From the NCBI RefSeq assembly GCF_000242615.2, contig NZ_KI912268.1, positions 139,229 to 203,228 on the forward strand: 64,000 nt of DNA, written 5' to 3'. Source of the stretch: Holophaga foetida DSM 6591. Its GTDB lineage: Bacteria > Acidobacteriota > Holophagae > Holophagales > Holophagaceae. This document shows, piece by piece, positions 50,810-59,976 of this stretch. Positions within the stretch are counted from its first letter, which is position 1. Each line of letters opens with the position of its first letter. A model generated the notes under the pieces. That model was given only the letters and a program-made list of their open reading frames with translations. It made no database searches and was not told where the DNA came from. The translations under genes and the position numbers were made by a program.

Positions 50810-52849
50810 GTGCCCAAGTCTCCATCTGCTCCTCGCGTCGCGGCCCTGGTGGGGCCGTTCATGTCTGGGAAGACATCGCTTCTGGAAAGCCTGCTCTTCG
50901 CGACGGGTTCCCTCCCCAGGAAGGGTTCCGTCCGGGATGGCAACACCGTCGCGGATTTCTCCCCGGAAGCCCGTTCCCGCCAGATGTCCCTCGATGCGGA
51001 CGTCGCCACCCTGAACTATCTCGACGAGGAATGGAGCTTCATCGACTGCCCCGGCTCCGTGGAGTTCCTTCAAGAGATGACCGGGGCACTGATGGTGGCG
51101 GATGCCGCCGTGGTGGTGGTGGAACCCGACCCCAATCGCGCCATGATGGCCGCCCCCATCCTGCGCTTCCTGGACGAGCATTCCATCCCCCACATGATCT
51201 TCGTCAACAAGATGGACTCGGCCCAGGCCGCCAAGTATCTCGGCGCCACGGTGGAGGCTCTCCAGCACTGGACCGCCAGTCCCCTGGTACTTCGCCAGTT
51301 CCCCCTCATCGAGGGCGAATGCCTCAGGGGCTATGTGGATCTCTCCTTCGAACGGGCCTTCCTTTACAGGGAACACCAGGAGTCGGAGCGGATCGAGGTG
51401 CCTGAGTCTGCCAAGGAGGAACTGCAGCACTCCCGCCAGGAGATGCTGGAGAAGATCTGCAGCCTTGACGACGATCTGATGGCCATGCTTCTTGAAGACC
51501 GTCTGCCGGGCATGGAGGAGGTCTTCAAAGTCATGCGCCAGGGCTTCCAGGAAGCCAAGCTGGTGCCCTGCATCTTCGGCAGCGCCGAGAAGGATGGAGG
51601 GGTCCGCCGCATCCTCAAGCTCCTGCGGCACGAGGCTCCGGAGGCGGCTGTCACGGCCCAGCGCATCGGCATCCCCGCCGATGTGACTCCCCTGGCCCAG
51701 GTCTGGAAGACCGTCCATGCCCCCCACGTGGGCAAGCAGAGTTATGTGCGGGTTTGGAATGGCGAGATCGCCGATGGTGCCTCCCTTGCCGGGGTGCGGG
51801 TTTCAGGCATCAACAAGCTCTTCGGCCAGAAGCAGGAGAAGCTCACCAGGGCGGTGCGGGGAGAGATTGTGGCCCTTGGACGCCTGGATTCCATCCACAC
51901 CTCGGATGGCCTGTCGTCCCAGCCCGCTCCCCTGGGCATGGAATGGCCGAAGCCGCCCCAGCCCGTGATCCCCATCTCGCTCAAGGCCACCAAGAGCGGC
52001 GAGGAGGTCAAGCTCTCCAGCGCCCTGACCAAGCTGGTGGAGGAGGATCAGTCCTTCCGTCTGGAGCAGAATGCCGAAACCCAGGAGCGCATCCTCTGGG
52101 GTCAGGGCGAGATCCACTTGAAGAACGCCGTGGCGAGGCTCAAGTCCAAGTTCAATGTGGAGGTGAATGCCGAGAAGCCCCTGGTGCCCTACCGCGAGAC
52201 CATCAGGAAGGGCTGCGAGGTCCAGGGCCGCCACAAGCGGCAGACCGGCGGTCACGGGCAGTTCGGGGATGTCCACTTCCGGATCAAGCCCCTCCAGCGT
52301 GGCGAAGGGATCCACTTCAGTGAAGAGATTGTGGGCGGTGTGGTGCCCCGGAACTACATTCCGGCCGTGGAAGAGGGGGTCCGGGACTATTGCAGGCAGG
52401 GCCCCCTGGGTTTCCCGGTGGTGGACCTCAGCGTATGCCTCTTCTTCGGCAGTTACCACGATGTGGACAGCTCCGACATGGCCTTCAAGACCGCAGCTCG
52501 CATTGGCATGACCGAAGGGCTCACCAAATGCGCTCCCACCCTTCTGGAGCCCATCCTGAGGATCCAGATCTCCGTGCCCAGCGAGCACACCTCCAAGGCC
52601 CAGCGCATGGTGACGGGACACCGTGCCGGTCAAATCCTGGGCTTTGACGCCAAGGAGGGCTGGCCGGGCTGGGACGTGGTGGACGGCTATCTGCCTCAGA
52701 GTGAAATGAATGAACTAATCATAGAAATCCGCAGCCAGACCATGGGGGTGGGCTTCTTTACCTGGGCCTTTGACCACCTCCAGGAATTGGAGGGCAGGGA
52801 TGCGGACAAGATCGTCGAGGCCCGGCGGAAGGTTCTGGAGGAGGCCTGA
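50810..52849 (+). CDS. EF-G-like translation factor lacking the catalytic His
   Basis: 679 residues with the five-domain EF-G layout. G1 is GPFMSGKTS and G4 is NKMD. G3 is DCPGSVEF, where canonical EF-G has DTPGHVDF, so the catalytic His is Ser. Domain IV has RHKRQTGGHGQFGDVH and domain V GYLPQSEMNEL. This fits the FusA2/'EF-G-like' subfamily, whose G3 is also altered. It may be a ribosome-associated GTPase with slow hydrolysis. The GTG at 50810 has AAGGAG seven bases before it; the ATG at 50804 is too close. The gene is monocistronic, flanked by the divergent Rrf2 gene. Confidence 0.88.
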   Translation: MPKSPSAPRVAALVGPFMSGKTSLLESLLFATGSLPRKGSVRDGNTVADFSPEARSRQMSLDADVATLNYLDEEWSFIDCPGSVEFLQEMTGALMVADAAVVVVEPDPNRAMMAAPILRFLDEHSIPHMIFVNKMDSAQAAKYLGATVEALQHWTASPLVLRQFPLIEGECLRGYVDLSFERAFLYREHQESERIEVPESAKEELQHSRQEMLEKICSLDDDLMAMLLEDRLPGMEEVFKVMRQGFQEAKLVPCIFGSAEKDGGVRRILKLLRHEAPEAAVTAQRIGIPADVTPLAQVWKTVHAPHVGKQSYVRVWNGEIADGASLAGVRVSGINKLFGQKQEKLTRAVRGEIVALGRLDSIHTSDGLSSQPAPLGMEWPKPPQPVIPISLKATKSGEEVKLSSALTKLVEEDQSFRLEQNAETQERILWGQGEIHLKNAVARLKSKFNVEVNAEKPLVPYRETIRKGCEVQGRHKRQTGGHGQFGDVHFRIKPLQRGEGIHFSEEIVGGVVPRNYIPAVEEGVRDYCRQGPLGFPVVDLSVCLFFGSYHDVDSSDMAFKTAARIGMTEGLTKCAPTLLEPILRIQISVPSEHTSKAQRMVTGHRAGQILGFDAKEGWPGWDVVDGYLPQSEMNELIIEIRSQTMGVGFFTWAFDHLQELEGRDADKIVEARRKVLEEA

Positions 52850-52855
52850 TTTCTG

Positions 52856-54172
52856 TTACTCAACAGGGCTGGTCAAGGTTCCCACGACTCCGGCTGTCGT
52901 GATGGTGCGGATCAGCCCGTTCTTGTAATCCGTCACATAGGCGATGCCGGAGCTGTCCACACAGATGTTGCTGGGGCGGCTGAAATGGGCTTCAGAACCG
53001 CTTTCATCCTCGTTGCCGGATACTCCACTCTCTCCGGCCAGGGTGGATACGGATCCCGAAGTGCTGACCTTCCGGATGGCGTGGTTGTAGGCATCGGCCA
53101 CCAGGAGATAGCCGGAGGTGTGGAGCGTGATGCCCACGGGCTGGTTGAACCGTGCGCCATTCCCGGTGCCGTTGGCGGTGCCGGTATCTCCTGCATAGCC
53201 TGCCAGGGTGGAGATTCCACCACTGCTGGTGATCTTGCGGATGGTGGAGCTCCCATAGTCAGTCACATAGAGGGTGTCGACGTCATCGGAGGTGGAGACG
53301 GCGACACCATTGGGACTGCTGAGCATGCTGGAGCTGGTTCCGGGGGACCCGGCGGTACCGGCGAAGGTGCTCACCGTCTGGGATTTGATGTTGATCGCAC
53401 GGATGGTGTGGTTCCCGGAGTCGGCCACGTAGAGGACGCTATAGGAGGCATTAAAGGCCAAGCCGATGGGGTGGTTGAATCGGGCGCTGAGCCGGTCGCC
53501 GTCAACGGTGCCGGAAGCCTCCGCCTGACCGGCGAAGGTCGTGACAGCGCCCAGGGTATCGATCTTGCGGATGGTGTGATTCCCGTAGTCTGCCACGTAG
53601 AGGTTGCCGGATGCGTCCAGGGCCAGGCCCTCGGGGCTGTTGAAGGATGCCGATGAGCCTGACTTGTCTTCGGAGCCAGAGATGCCGTCTGAGCCGGCCA
53701 GGAGGGACTGGGTGACCGTTCCATCGGAATTGGGAACCAGCTTGCTGATGGTGTGGCGCGTGGCGTCGGAGACATAGAGCGTCTTGGCGCTGTCCACGGC
53801 TATGCCGAAGGGCCGGTACAGGGTTGGCACTGGCAGGACAGTCAAGGTTGCGATCTCGCTGGTGACGCTCCCCTGGGAGTTGCTGGCGTACACCGTATAG
53901 CCACCGGCATCCGTCAGTTTGGGATCGCTGATGGTGCAGGTGGATTCCGTCTGGCTGCTGATGTTCACGCCATCCTTCTGCCAGACCAGGTCTGGCGTGG
54001 GCTTGCCTTTGACACCAGCCTCAAGTTCCGCCGAGCGCCCGACCACAGTGGTGACGCTTTCCGGCTGGGAGGTGATGGACGGAGCGGACTTGGATCCGCT
54101 GCAGGCGCTGAAGAATCCCAGGAAGAGGATGCCCAGGGCTCGGGTGGGGAAGAGAATGGGACGCTGGCTCAA
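52856..54172 (-). CDS. Lipoprotein with Ig-like domain and NHL/six-blade propeller repeats
   Basis: 438 residues. The signal peptide ends in a lipobox (GFFSAC). An Ig-like domain (about 30-115, SITSQPESVTTVVGRSAELEAGV) comes first, followed by five or six NHL-type repeats with recurring LYVADYGNHTIRKI and STFAG/STLAG units (RPFGIAVDSA, SPEGLALDAS, HPIGLAFNAS, SPNGVAVSTS, QPVGITLHTS, RPSNICVDSS). It is anchored to a membrane facing the periplasm or surface, with a probable binding role. It starts at a TTG with GAGGA four to five bases before. It is convergent with the EF-G-like gene. Confidence 0.85.
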   Translation of the reverse strand: MSQRPILFPTRALGILFLGFFSACSGSKSAPSITSQPESVTTVVGRSAELEAGVKGKPTPDLVWQKDGVNISSQTESTCTISDPKLTDAGGYTVYASNSQGSVTSEIATLTVLPVPTLYRPFGIAVDSAKTLYVSDATRHTISKLVPNSDGTVTQSLLAGSDGISGSEDKSGSSASFNSPEGLALDASGNLYVADYGNHTIRKIDTLGAVTTFAGQAEASGTVDGDRLSARFNHPIGLAFNASYSVLYVADSGNHTIRAINIKSQTVSTFAGTAGSPGTSSSMLSSPNGVAVSTSDDVDTLYVTDYGSSTIRKITSSGGISTLAGYAGDTGTANGTGNGARFNQPVGITLHTSGYLLVADAYNHAIRKVSTSGSVSTLAGESGVSGNEDESGSEAHFSRPSNICVDSSGIAYVTDYKNGLIRTITTAGVVGTLTSPVE

Positions 54173-54342
54173 TGTTTCCTCGAATACACAAGGACTCGGC
54201 CCATGGGCTTGGACCGGTCCCGCTCATGCTCCCACGGGCATGGTCGGCGGGAGGCTGTCCCCGCCGAGTGTCATTCAGGGACCGGGGAAGCGATGGATTT
54301 GGACCCCTGAACCTGGGATGATCCTGGCATCCTGGTTCCATC

Positions 54343-56298
54343 ATGACCTCCTCCTCCCGATGCCCCACTTGCGGTGCCCCTCTTGGCTTCCGTCCAGGAA
54401 CGATGGTGGCGGTCTGCAGCTATTGCAAATCTCTTTCCGCCCGCACGGATCGGGACCCCAGGCTCATCGGCAAAATGGCGGATCTGGTGGATACGGGCTC
54501 CCTCCTTGCCCTTGGCGCCGAGGGGCGATTCGCCGGGAGGCGCTTCCAGATGGTGGGGCGTACCCAGATGAAGCACCCCATGGGGGGCGTGTGGGACGAG
54601 TGGTACCTTGCCCTTGATGACGGTCGATGGGGATGGCTGGCGGAGGCCCAGGGGCGCCTCTATCTGACCTTCCAGCAGGCTCTGAAAATGGCGGTGCCCG
54701 GCGTGGAGATGCTTTCCCCGGGGCTGGACCTGGACTTGGGGGAGCAGGGCCGCTGGCAGGTGGTCGAGGTGAGCCGCGGTACCTTCGCCTCGGCTGAGGG
54801 CGAAATCCCATGGGAAGTGGCGTTGGGGGGGCAATACCCCTTCGCGGATCTGGCCGGGGCCAACGGGGCCTTCGCCACCTTGGACTACGGGGAGGAAGCC
54901 CCCCTTTTCTTCACCGGGCGCCAGACCACCCTGGAGGAACTCAAAATCCAGGCACCTCCCCCGGTGGCGGCGGCTCCCCGTCTAAAGGTCCAGGGGCTTC
55001 CCTGCCCCCGCTGCGCCTCTCCTCTGGAGTTGCGGGCCCCGGATCAGACCCAGCGGGTCACCTGTCCATCCTGCGGCAGCCTGCTGGATGCCTCCGAGGG
55101 GCGCCTCACCTATCTCAAGTCCCTCCAGCAGCCCCATGTCCGGATGTTCATTCCCCTGGGGGCCGAGGGGCGCCTGCGGGGGGTACCCCTGGTTTGCGTC
55201 GGCCATCTGCTGCGGAGCTGCACCCTGGAGGGGGTCCGCTACCCTTGGTCCGAATACTTGATGATGGACCCAAAGGGGGGCTTCTTCTGGCTCATCGAAA
55301 GCGATGGGCACTGGAGCTTTGCGGAACCCGTGGCGCCCGGGGAGATCCGCTTCCCCCAGGCCCACCAGCGCACGGTCCAACTCCAGGGAGAGACTTATCG
55401 GCGCTTCCAGGACGTCCCGGCGGTCGTGGAAGGGGTCTGGGGCGAGTTCTACTGGAGGGTCGCTCAGGGGGAAACGGCCCAGGTCGCCGAGTTCGTGAAG
55501 GCTCCGGTGAGCCTTTCCATGGAGGTGCAGGCCCAGCCCGGCGGCGGTTCCGAGGTGAACTGGACCCGTTCCGATTACATGGAAGGTGCCGAAATCTGGC
55601 AGGCCTTCAAGCTCCAGGGCCAGCCCCCGACGCCCACAGGGGTTGCTTCCCACCAGCCCAATCCCCACTGGAAGAAGGCCTGGGAGCTGGGGATGTGGAT
55701 GGTGGCAGCCCTCGCCCTGATCCTGGGGATCACCTTCTGGGAGACGGTCACCCATCGGGAAACCCTTCTCTACCGGGAGACCTTCAATCTCCAGGAAAGA
55801 GTGCCATCGGCCCCGGGGGCGCTCCCTGAACCTGAACTGGTCTTCTTCTCCCAGCCCATCCAGATCACCGACAGCCGGAAGAACCTGGAGGTGAAGCTCA
55901 CTGCTCCCGTGAACAACAGTTGGATTGGCGTCGAAGGGGCTTTGGTGAACGAATCCACCGGACTGGTGGAACTCTTCGAGGTGTCTTCCAGCTACTATCA
56001 CGGTTCTGACAGCGACGGGCCCTGGACCGAGGGTTCCCCCGTGGGAACGGTCTACCTCTCGGCGCTGCCCGCGGGGACGTACGTTCTCCGTCTGGCCCCC
56101 TCCTGGGAGAGCAAGCAGGCCCCGGTCAGGGCCATGACTGTGGAACTGCGAAGTGGCATCGTGCGCTGGGCCTATGTCCTCCTCGCCTTCCTGGCGGCGC
56201 TTCTGGTTCCGGTCTTCCAGGTAATCCGGGCCTTCTCCTTCGAGAGCCGACGCTGGGCTGAGAGCATGTATTCCAGCCAGAATGCAGGGGAGGATTGA
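54343..56298 (+). CDS. DUF4178 protein with zinc ribbons and a C-terminal membrane anchor
   Basis: 651 residues. A zinc ribbon (CPTCG... CSYCK, 8-29) is followed by a DUF4178 domain (50-170, GRFAGRRFQMVGRTQMKH...GGVWDEWYLALDDG). A second zinc ribbon (CPRCAS... CPSCGS, about 222-245) precedes a second DUF4178 domain (260-390). One or two membrane helices occur near 450-470 and 600-625. Function is unknown; the family recurs beside DUF350 and spermidine-synthase-like genes. It is the first gene of a five-gene operon. Its stop overlaps the next ATG. Confidence 0.85.
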   Translation: MTSSSRCPTCGAPLGFRPGTMVAVCSYCKSLSARTDRDPRLIGKMADLVDTGSLLALGAEGRFAGRRFQMVGRTQMKHPMGGVWDEWYLALDDGRWGWLAEAQGRLYLTFQQALKMAVPGVEMLSPGLDLDLGEQGRWQVVEVSRGTFASAEGEIPWEVALGGQYPFADLAGANGAFATLDYGEEAPLFFTGRQTTLEELKIQAPPPVAAAPRLKVQGLPCPRCASPLELRAPDQTQRVTCPSCGSLLDASEGRLTYLKSLQQPHVRMFIPLGAEGRLRGVPLVCVGHLLRSCTLEGVRYPWSEYLMMDPKGGFFWLIESDGHWSFAEPVAPGEIRFPQAHQRTVQLQGETYRRFQDVPAVVEGVWGEFYWRVAQGETAQVAEFVKAPVSLSMEVQAQPGGGSEVNWTRSDYMEGAEIWQAFKLQGQPPTPTGVASHQPNPHWKKAWELGMWMVAALALILGITFWETVTHRETLLYRETFNLQERVPSAPGALPEPELVFFSQPIQITDSRKNLEVKLTAPVNNSWIGVEGALVNESTGLVELFEVSSSYYHGSDSDGPWTEGSPVGTVYLSALPAGTYVLRLAPSWESKQAPVRAMTVELRSGIVRWAYVLLAFLAALLVPVFQVIRAFSFESRRWAESMYSSQNAGED

Positions 56299-56477
56299 TG
56301 CGCACCTTCTATCTGATCTGTCTCGCCGGGGGGCTGGGCCTTCTTGGGGGGAATGGCTTCTTCGGCCGGGAGTTTTTCGGTGACCGCAAGCGCATGGAGC
56401 TACCTCCGAGCGTGCGTCAGACCCCAGGGGGCTATCGTACCTTCCTGCACAATCACGGATTCCGAGGAGGCAAGTGA
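56298..56477 (+). CDS. Small exported protein of the DUF4178-DUF350-SpeE cluster
   Basis: 59 residues. An N-terminal hydrophobic segment (FYLICLAGGLGLLGG) acts as signal or anchor. The C terminus PGGYRTFLHNHGFRGGK is rich in Gly, Tyr and His. It overlaps the upstream stop (ATGA type) and the downstream start, so it is translated with its neighbours. I do not recognise a family, but position and size match small proteins in similar clusters. The function is unknown. Confidence 0.65.
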   Translation: MRTFYLICLAGGLGLLGGNGFFGREFFGDRKRMELPPSVRQTPGGYRTFLHNHGFRGGK

Positions 56478-56695
56478 TGGAAACCTATGTTCTCTTGGGG
56501 CACCTCAAGACCGCCGCGATCTTCTGCTTCCTGGGACTGGTCATTCTCGGGGTTGTATGGCTCTTCCTGATGAAGGTGCTTCCCTTCTCTCTCCGCAAGG
56601 AGATCGAGGAGGACCAGAACACCGCCCTCGGGATCGTCCTGGGGGCCCTGATCCTGGGGATCTCCATCATCATCGCTGCGGCCATCCATGGTTGA
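56477..56695 (+). CDS. DUF350 family membrane protein
   Basis: 72 residues with two transmembrane helices (AAIFCFLGLVILGVVWLFLMKV; NTALGIVLGALILGISIIIAAAI) and a charged turn between them (LRKEIEEDQ). This is the DUF350 pattern, here a single repeat unit. GGAGG precedes the ATG. It overlaps its neighbours on both sides. It may form a channel or anchor for the cluster; the function is unknown. Confidence 0.85.
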   Translation: METYVLLGHLKTAAIFCFLGLVILGVVWLFLMKVLPFSLRKEIEEDQNTALGIVLGALILGISIIIAAAIHG

Positions 56696-58223
56696 TCCGC
56701 AAGTCGGGACCGAGGAACCCCTCAAGGCCCCTCTCATCTTCATCAGCGTCTTCCTGATCGCCGCCTGCGGGCTGATCTACGAACTGGTGGCCGGGACTCT
56801 CTCCAGTTACCTCCTGGGGGATTCGGTTCTCCAGTTCAGCACGGTCATCGGGGTCTACCTCAGCGCCATGGGCCTGGGTTCGTACCTCTCCAAGTTCATC
56901 TCCCAGGGGCTGGCCCAGCGCTTCGTAGACCTGGAGCTGGCGGTGGCGGTGGTGGGGGGCCTCTCGGCGCCCCTCCTCTTCCTGGCCTTCGCCCAGACCC
57001 ATGCCTTCCGGGTGGTGCTCTACGGCCTGGTGACGGTCATCGGGACCCTGGTGGGCCTGGAGATCCCACTGCTGATGCGGATCCTGCGGCATCAGGTGCG
57101 CTTCAAGGATCTGGTGGCCCAGGTCCTGACCCTGGACTACATCGGCGCTCTGGCGGCCAGCCTCCTCTTTCCGCTGCTGCTCATGCCCAAACTCGGCTTG
57201 GTGCGCACCTCCCTGGTCTTCGGCCTTCTGAACGCCGGGGTGGGGCTTTGGACCACCTTCCTGCTGCGCTCCCAGCTTTCGGGCATCGTGATGTTGAGGG
57301 TGCGTTGTGCCGTGGTGATGGTTCTGCTGGGCCTGGGTGTCATGGGTGCCAACCGCTTCACCCTCTCGGTGGAGGAGGAGATCTTCACCGACGAGATCGT
57401 CTACGCCAAGGACAGCCCCTACCAGCGCATCGTCCTGACCCGGGGGCGAGGCAGCTTCCAGCTCTTCCTCAATGGCAATCTCCAGTTCAGCAGTGCTGAC
57501 GAGTACCGCTACCACGAGGCCCTGGTGCATCCGGCCTTTGCAGCCAGGCCCAAAGCGAAGCGTGTCCTGGTATGCGGGGGCGGGGACGGTCTGGCGGTGC
57601 GGGAGGTCCTCAAGCACAAGGATGTGCAGCAGGTGGTGCTGGTGGACCTGGACCCCGTCATGACCCGCCTGGCCAGGGAGATGCCCATGATGCGGGAGCT
57701 GAACGGCGGGAGCCTTTCGGATCCACGGGTGAAGGTGGTCAACGCCGACGCCATGGTGTGGATTCTGGAGGATCGCAGCGAGGCCCCCTTCGATGTAGCC
57801 TTGGTGGATTTCCCAGATCCCAACAGCTACGCTGTGGGCAAGCTGTACACCACCCGGTTTTACCGTTCTCTCAAGCGGCGTCTGGCAACCGATGCCGTGA
57901 TCTCCGTGCAGAGCACCAGCCCCCTCATGGCCAGGAAGTCCTTCTGGTGCATCAACAACACCATCGAGGCCGCAGGTTTCCAGACCCGGGCCTACCACCT
58001 GGCGGTGCCCAGCTTCTCGGTCTGGGGCTTCGTCCTGGCCAGCCCCGCGCCTCTGGAGCTTCCCCGGCACACGCTTCCCGATCTCCGGCACCTCTCGGAC
58101 GAGAGCATGGCCGCCATGTTCGCCTTCCCCAGGGATATGGAGCGCCTGCCCACCGAGGTCAACCGCCTGGACAACCAGGTGCTGGTGCACCTCTATGCGG
58201 CGGAGTGGAAGCGGTGGTCGTGA
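56688..58223 (+). CDS. Membrane-bound spermidine-synthase-like protein
   Basis: 511 residues. Six or seven transmembrane helices span the first 230 residues (IFISVFLIAACGLIYELVAG and following). A class I methyltransferase-fold aminopropyltransferase domain then has the nucleotide loop VCGGGDGLAVREVL, the acidic VDLDPVM, and DFPDPNSYAVGKLYTTRFY. Soluble SpeE makes spermidine from decarboxylated SAM; the membrane form's substrate is unknown. It overlaps the DUF350 gene and is overlapped by the flavoprotein, indicating one operon and probably one membrane complex. Confidence 0.88.
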   Translation: MVDPQVGTEEPLKAPLIFISVFLIAACGLIYELVAGTLSSYLLGDSVLQFSTVIGVYLSAMGLGSYLSKFISQGLAQRFVDLELAVAVVGGLSAPLLFLAFAQTHAFRVVLYGLVTVIGTLVGLEIPLLMRILRHQVRFKDLVAQVLTLDYIGALAASLLFPLLLMPKLGLVRTSLVFGLLNAGVGLWTTFLLRSQLSGIVMLRVRCAVVMVLLGLGVMGANRFTLSVEEEIFTDEIVYAKDSPYQRIVLTRGRGSFQLFLNGNLQFSSADEYRYHEALVHPAFAARPKAKRVLVCGGGDGLAVREVLKHKDVQQVVLVDLDPVMTRLAREMPMMRELNGGSLSDPRVKVVNADAMVWILEDRSEAPFDVALVDFPDPNSYAVGKLYTTRFYRSLKRRLATDAVISVQSTSPLMARKSFWCINNTIEAAGFQTRAYHLAVPSFSVWGFVLASPAPLELPRHTLPDLRHLSDESMAAMFAFPRDMERLPTEVNRLDNQVLVHLYAAEWKRWS

Positions 58224-59842
58224 TGAAGCGTCGCACCTTCCTTTCTGCTGCGGCATCCCTGCCTCTCGCTTCCTTGGCCTGCGGGAAGAAGAAGGCTCCG
58301 GAGATCCCCTGCGCCTTCGCCGGTCCTTCCCTGGATCTGGGCCACGCCCTTCGGGAAGGGGTGCTCCCGCTGCCTGACTCTTACGAATCGGTGCCTGTTC
58401 TCATCGTGGGGGGTGGCATCGCCGGGCTCAGCGCGGCCTGGAGACTGGAGGGGGCTGGCTTCAGGGACTACATGCTCCTGGAGATGGAGGATGAGCTCGG
58501 GGGCACCAGCCGCGCCGGAGGCAACGCCATCAGCTCCTTCCCCTGGGGGGCCCACTATGTGCCTGCTCCCACGAAGGAGGTCCGTGCCCTGGTGCGGCTC
58601 CTGGACGAAGCCGGGGTGCTGGAGGGCTATGACGCCAAGGGCGAGCCTATCTTCGCCGAGCAGCACCTGGTCCATGCCCCGGAGGAGCGCATCTTCGACA
58701 AGGGGCAGTGGTGGGAGGGGCTCTACCTCCACCTGGGGGAGAGCCCCGAGGAACGCCGTCAGTACCACGCCTTCTTCACCGAGGTGAACCGCTGGGTGAA
58801 GTGGCGGGACCGCCAGGGCCGACCGGCCTTCGCTCTGCCGCGCTTCCGGGGCTCTGATGCCCCTGAGGTGCGTGCTCTGGATCGACTCAGCTTCGCCCAG
58901 TGGCTCGACGAGCGGGGGCTCACCTCGGAGCGACTGCGCTGGTTCCTGGACTATGCCTGCCGCGACGACTTCGGGGGCCGCCTGGAGACCGTCAGCGCCT
59001 GGGCCGGGCTCTTCTATTACGCCTCCCGCAAGGAGGGGCCGGGGGAGGAGAGCCGTCCTCTCCTGACCTGGCCTGAGGGCAACGGCTTCCTGGTGAATCA
59101 TTTGGCGTCCCGCTGCCAGGGACGCCTCCGTACCGGTCTCGCCGTGACCCGCCTCAGCCCCGTGCCCGGAGGGGTTGAGGTGGCGGCCTGGGATGCCAAG
59201 CGGGGCAGGGCCCTGGGCTGGAGAGCCCGGCAGATCATCTTTGCCGGTCCCGTGGCCATGGCAGGGCGCGTGATCCCGGACCTGGCCCTGATGCGGGGAA
59301 AGGAGCACTTCCAGGCCTTCCAGGCCAGTCCCTGGCTGGTGGCCAACCTCACCTTGCGCCAGCGCCCCCGGGAGAAGGGCTTTCCCGTGGCCTGGGACAA
59401 TGTCATCCGGGATAGCCCCGGACTGGGCTACGTGGTCGCCACTCACCAGACCCCCCGCGACCGGGGTCCTACGGTCTGGACCTACTACCACCCCTTTACC
59501 GGGGAGGACATACGCAGCGAGTGGATCCGCATGCTCATGATGGATCCGGAGGCCTGCCGGGAGCTGATCCTGGGGGATCTGCGGAAGGTCCATCCCGACA
59601 TTGATGCCTGCGTCACCCGCATTGATGCCATGCGCTGGGCCCACGCCATGCTCCGTCCCAGGGTGGGGTTCCTCTGGGGCAGGGAGCTGGAAATGGCCCG
59701 CCAGCCCTTTCATGGCATCCACTTCGCCCACTCTGACTTATCCGGCTTCGCCCTTTTCGAGGAAGCCCAGGACCACGGATTGCGGGCGGCGGAGGAGGTG
59801 CTGGGGGCCTTGGGGCGGCGTGGGGGGAGCTGGCGCAGCTGA
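58223..59842 (+). CDS. Exported FAD-dependent amine-oxidase-like protein (lipoprotein)
   Basis: 539 residues. The N terminus MKRRTFLSAAASLPLASLACGKK combines a twin-Arg-like RRTFL and a lipobox (LASLAC), so it may be a Tat-exported lipoprotein. The FAD motif VLIVGGGIAGLSAAWRLE follows, then LLEMEDELGGTSRAGGNAISSFPWGAHY. The C-terminal FAD contact is HFAHSDLSGFALFEEAQDHGLRAAEEV. The fold is amine oxidase/phytoene desaturase-like. Pairing an aminopropyltransferase-like enzyme with an amine-oxidase-like one in a single operon is suggestive of polyamine-type chemistry at the membrane. The substrate is unknown. Confidence 0.85.
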   Translation: MKRRTFLSAAASLPLASLACGKKKAPEIPCAFAGPSLDLGHALREGVLPLPDSYESVPVLIVGGGIAGLSAAWRLEGAGFRDYMLLEMEDELGGTSRAGGNAISSFPWGAHYVPAPTKEVRALVRLLDEAGVLEGYDAKGEPIFAEQHLVHAPEERIFDKGQWWEGLYLHLGESPEERRQYHAFFTEVNRWVKWRDRQGRPAFALPRFRGSDAPEVRALDRLSFAQWLDERGLTSERLRWFLDYACRDDFGGRLETVSAWAGLFYYASRKEGPGEESRPLLTWPEGNGFLVNHLASRCQGRLRTGLAVTRLSPVPGGVEVAAWDAKRGRALGWRARQIIFAGPVAMAGRVIPDLALMRGKEHFQAFQASPWLVANLTLRQRPREKGFPVAWDNVIRDSPGLGYVVATHQTPRDRGPTVWTYYHPFTGEDIRSEWIRMLMMDPEACRELILGDLRKVHPDIDACVTRIDAMRWAHAMLRPRVGFLWGRELEMARQPFHGIHFAHSDLSGFALFEEAQDHGLRAAEEVLGALGRRGGSWRS

Positions 59843-59976
59843 ATGGCATCCGACGGTTGGGCGGTTCATAAAGCTGTTTTGTGGCATCGGTTTGTCGTTT
59901 CGGCCTGTGGTTGTTATCCGGGAGGGGCCGGGGCTGCAAACTTACTGGGAACCAGAGGTTCATCAGGAGGTGCCCC

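Noticed and set aside
56670..58256. Long minus-strand frame opposite the speE-like gene
   Set aside because: Antisense shadow with low-complexity His/Gln content; the plus strand encodes a clear protein.
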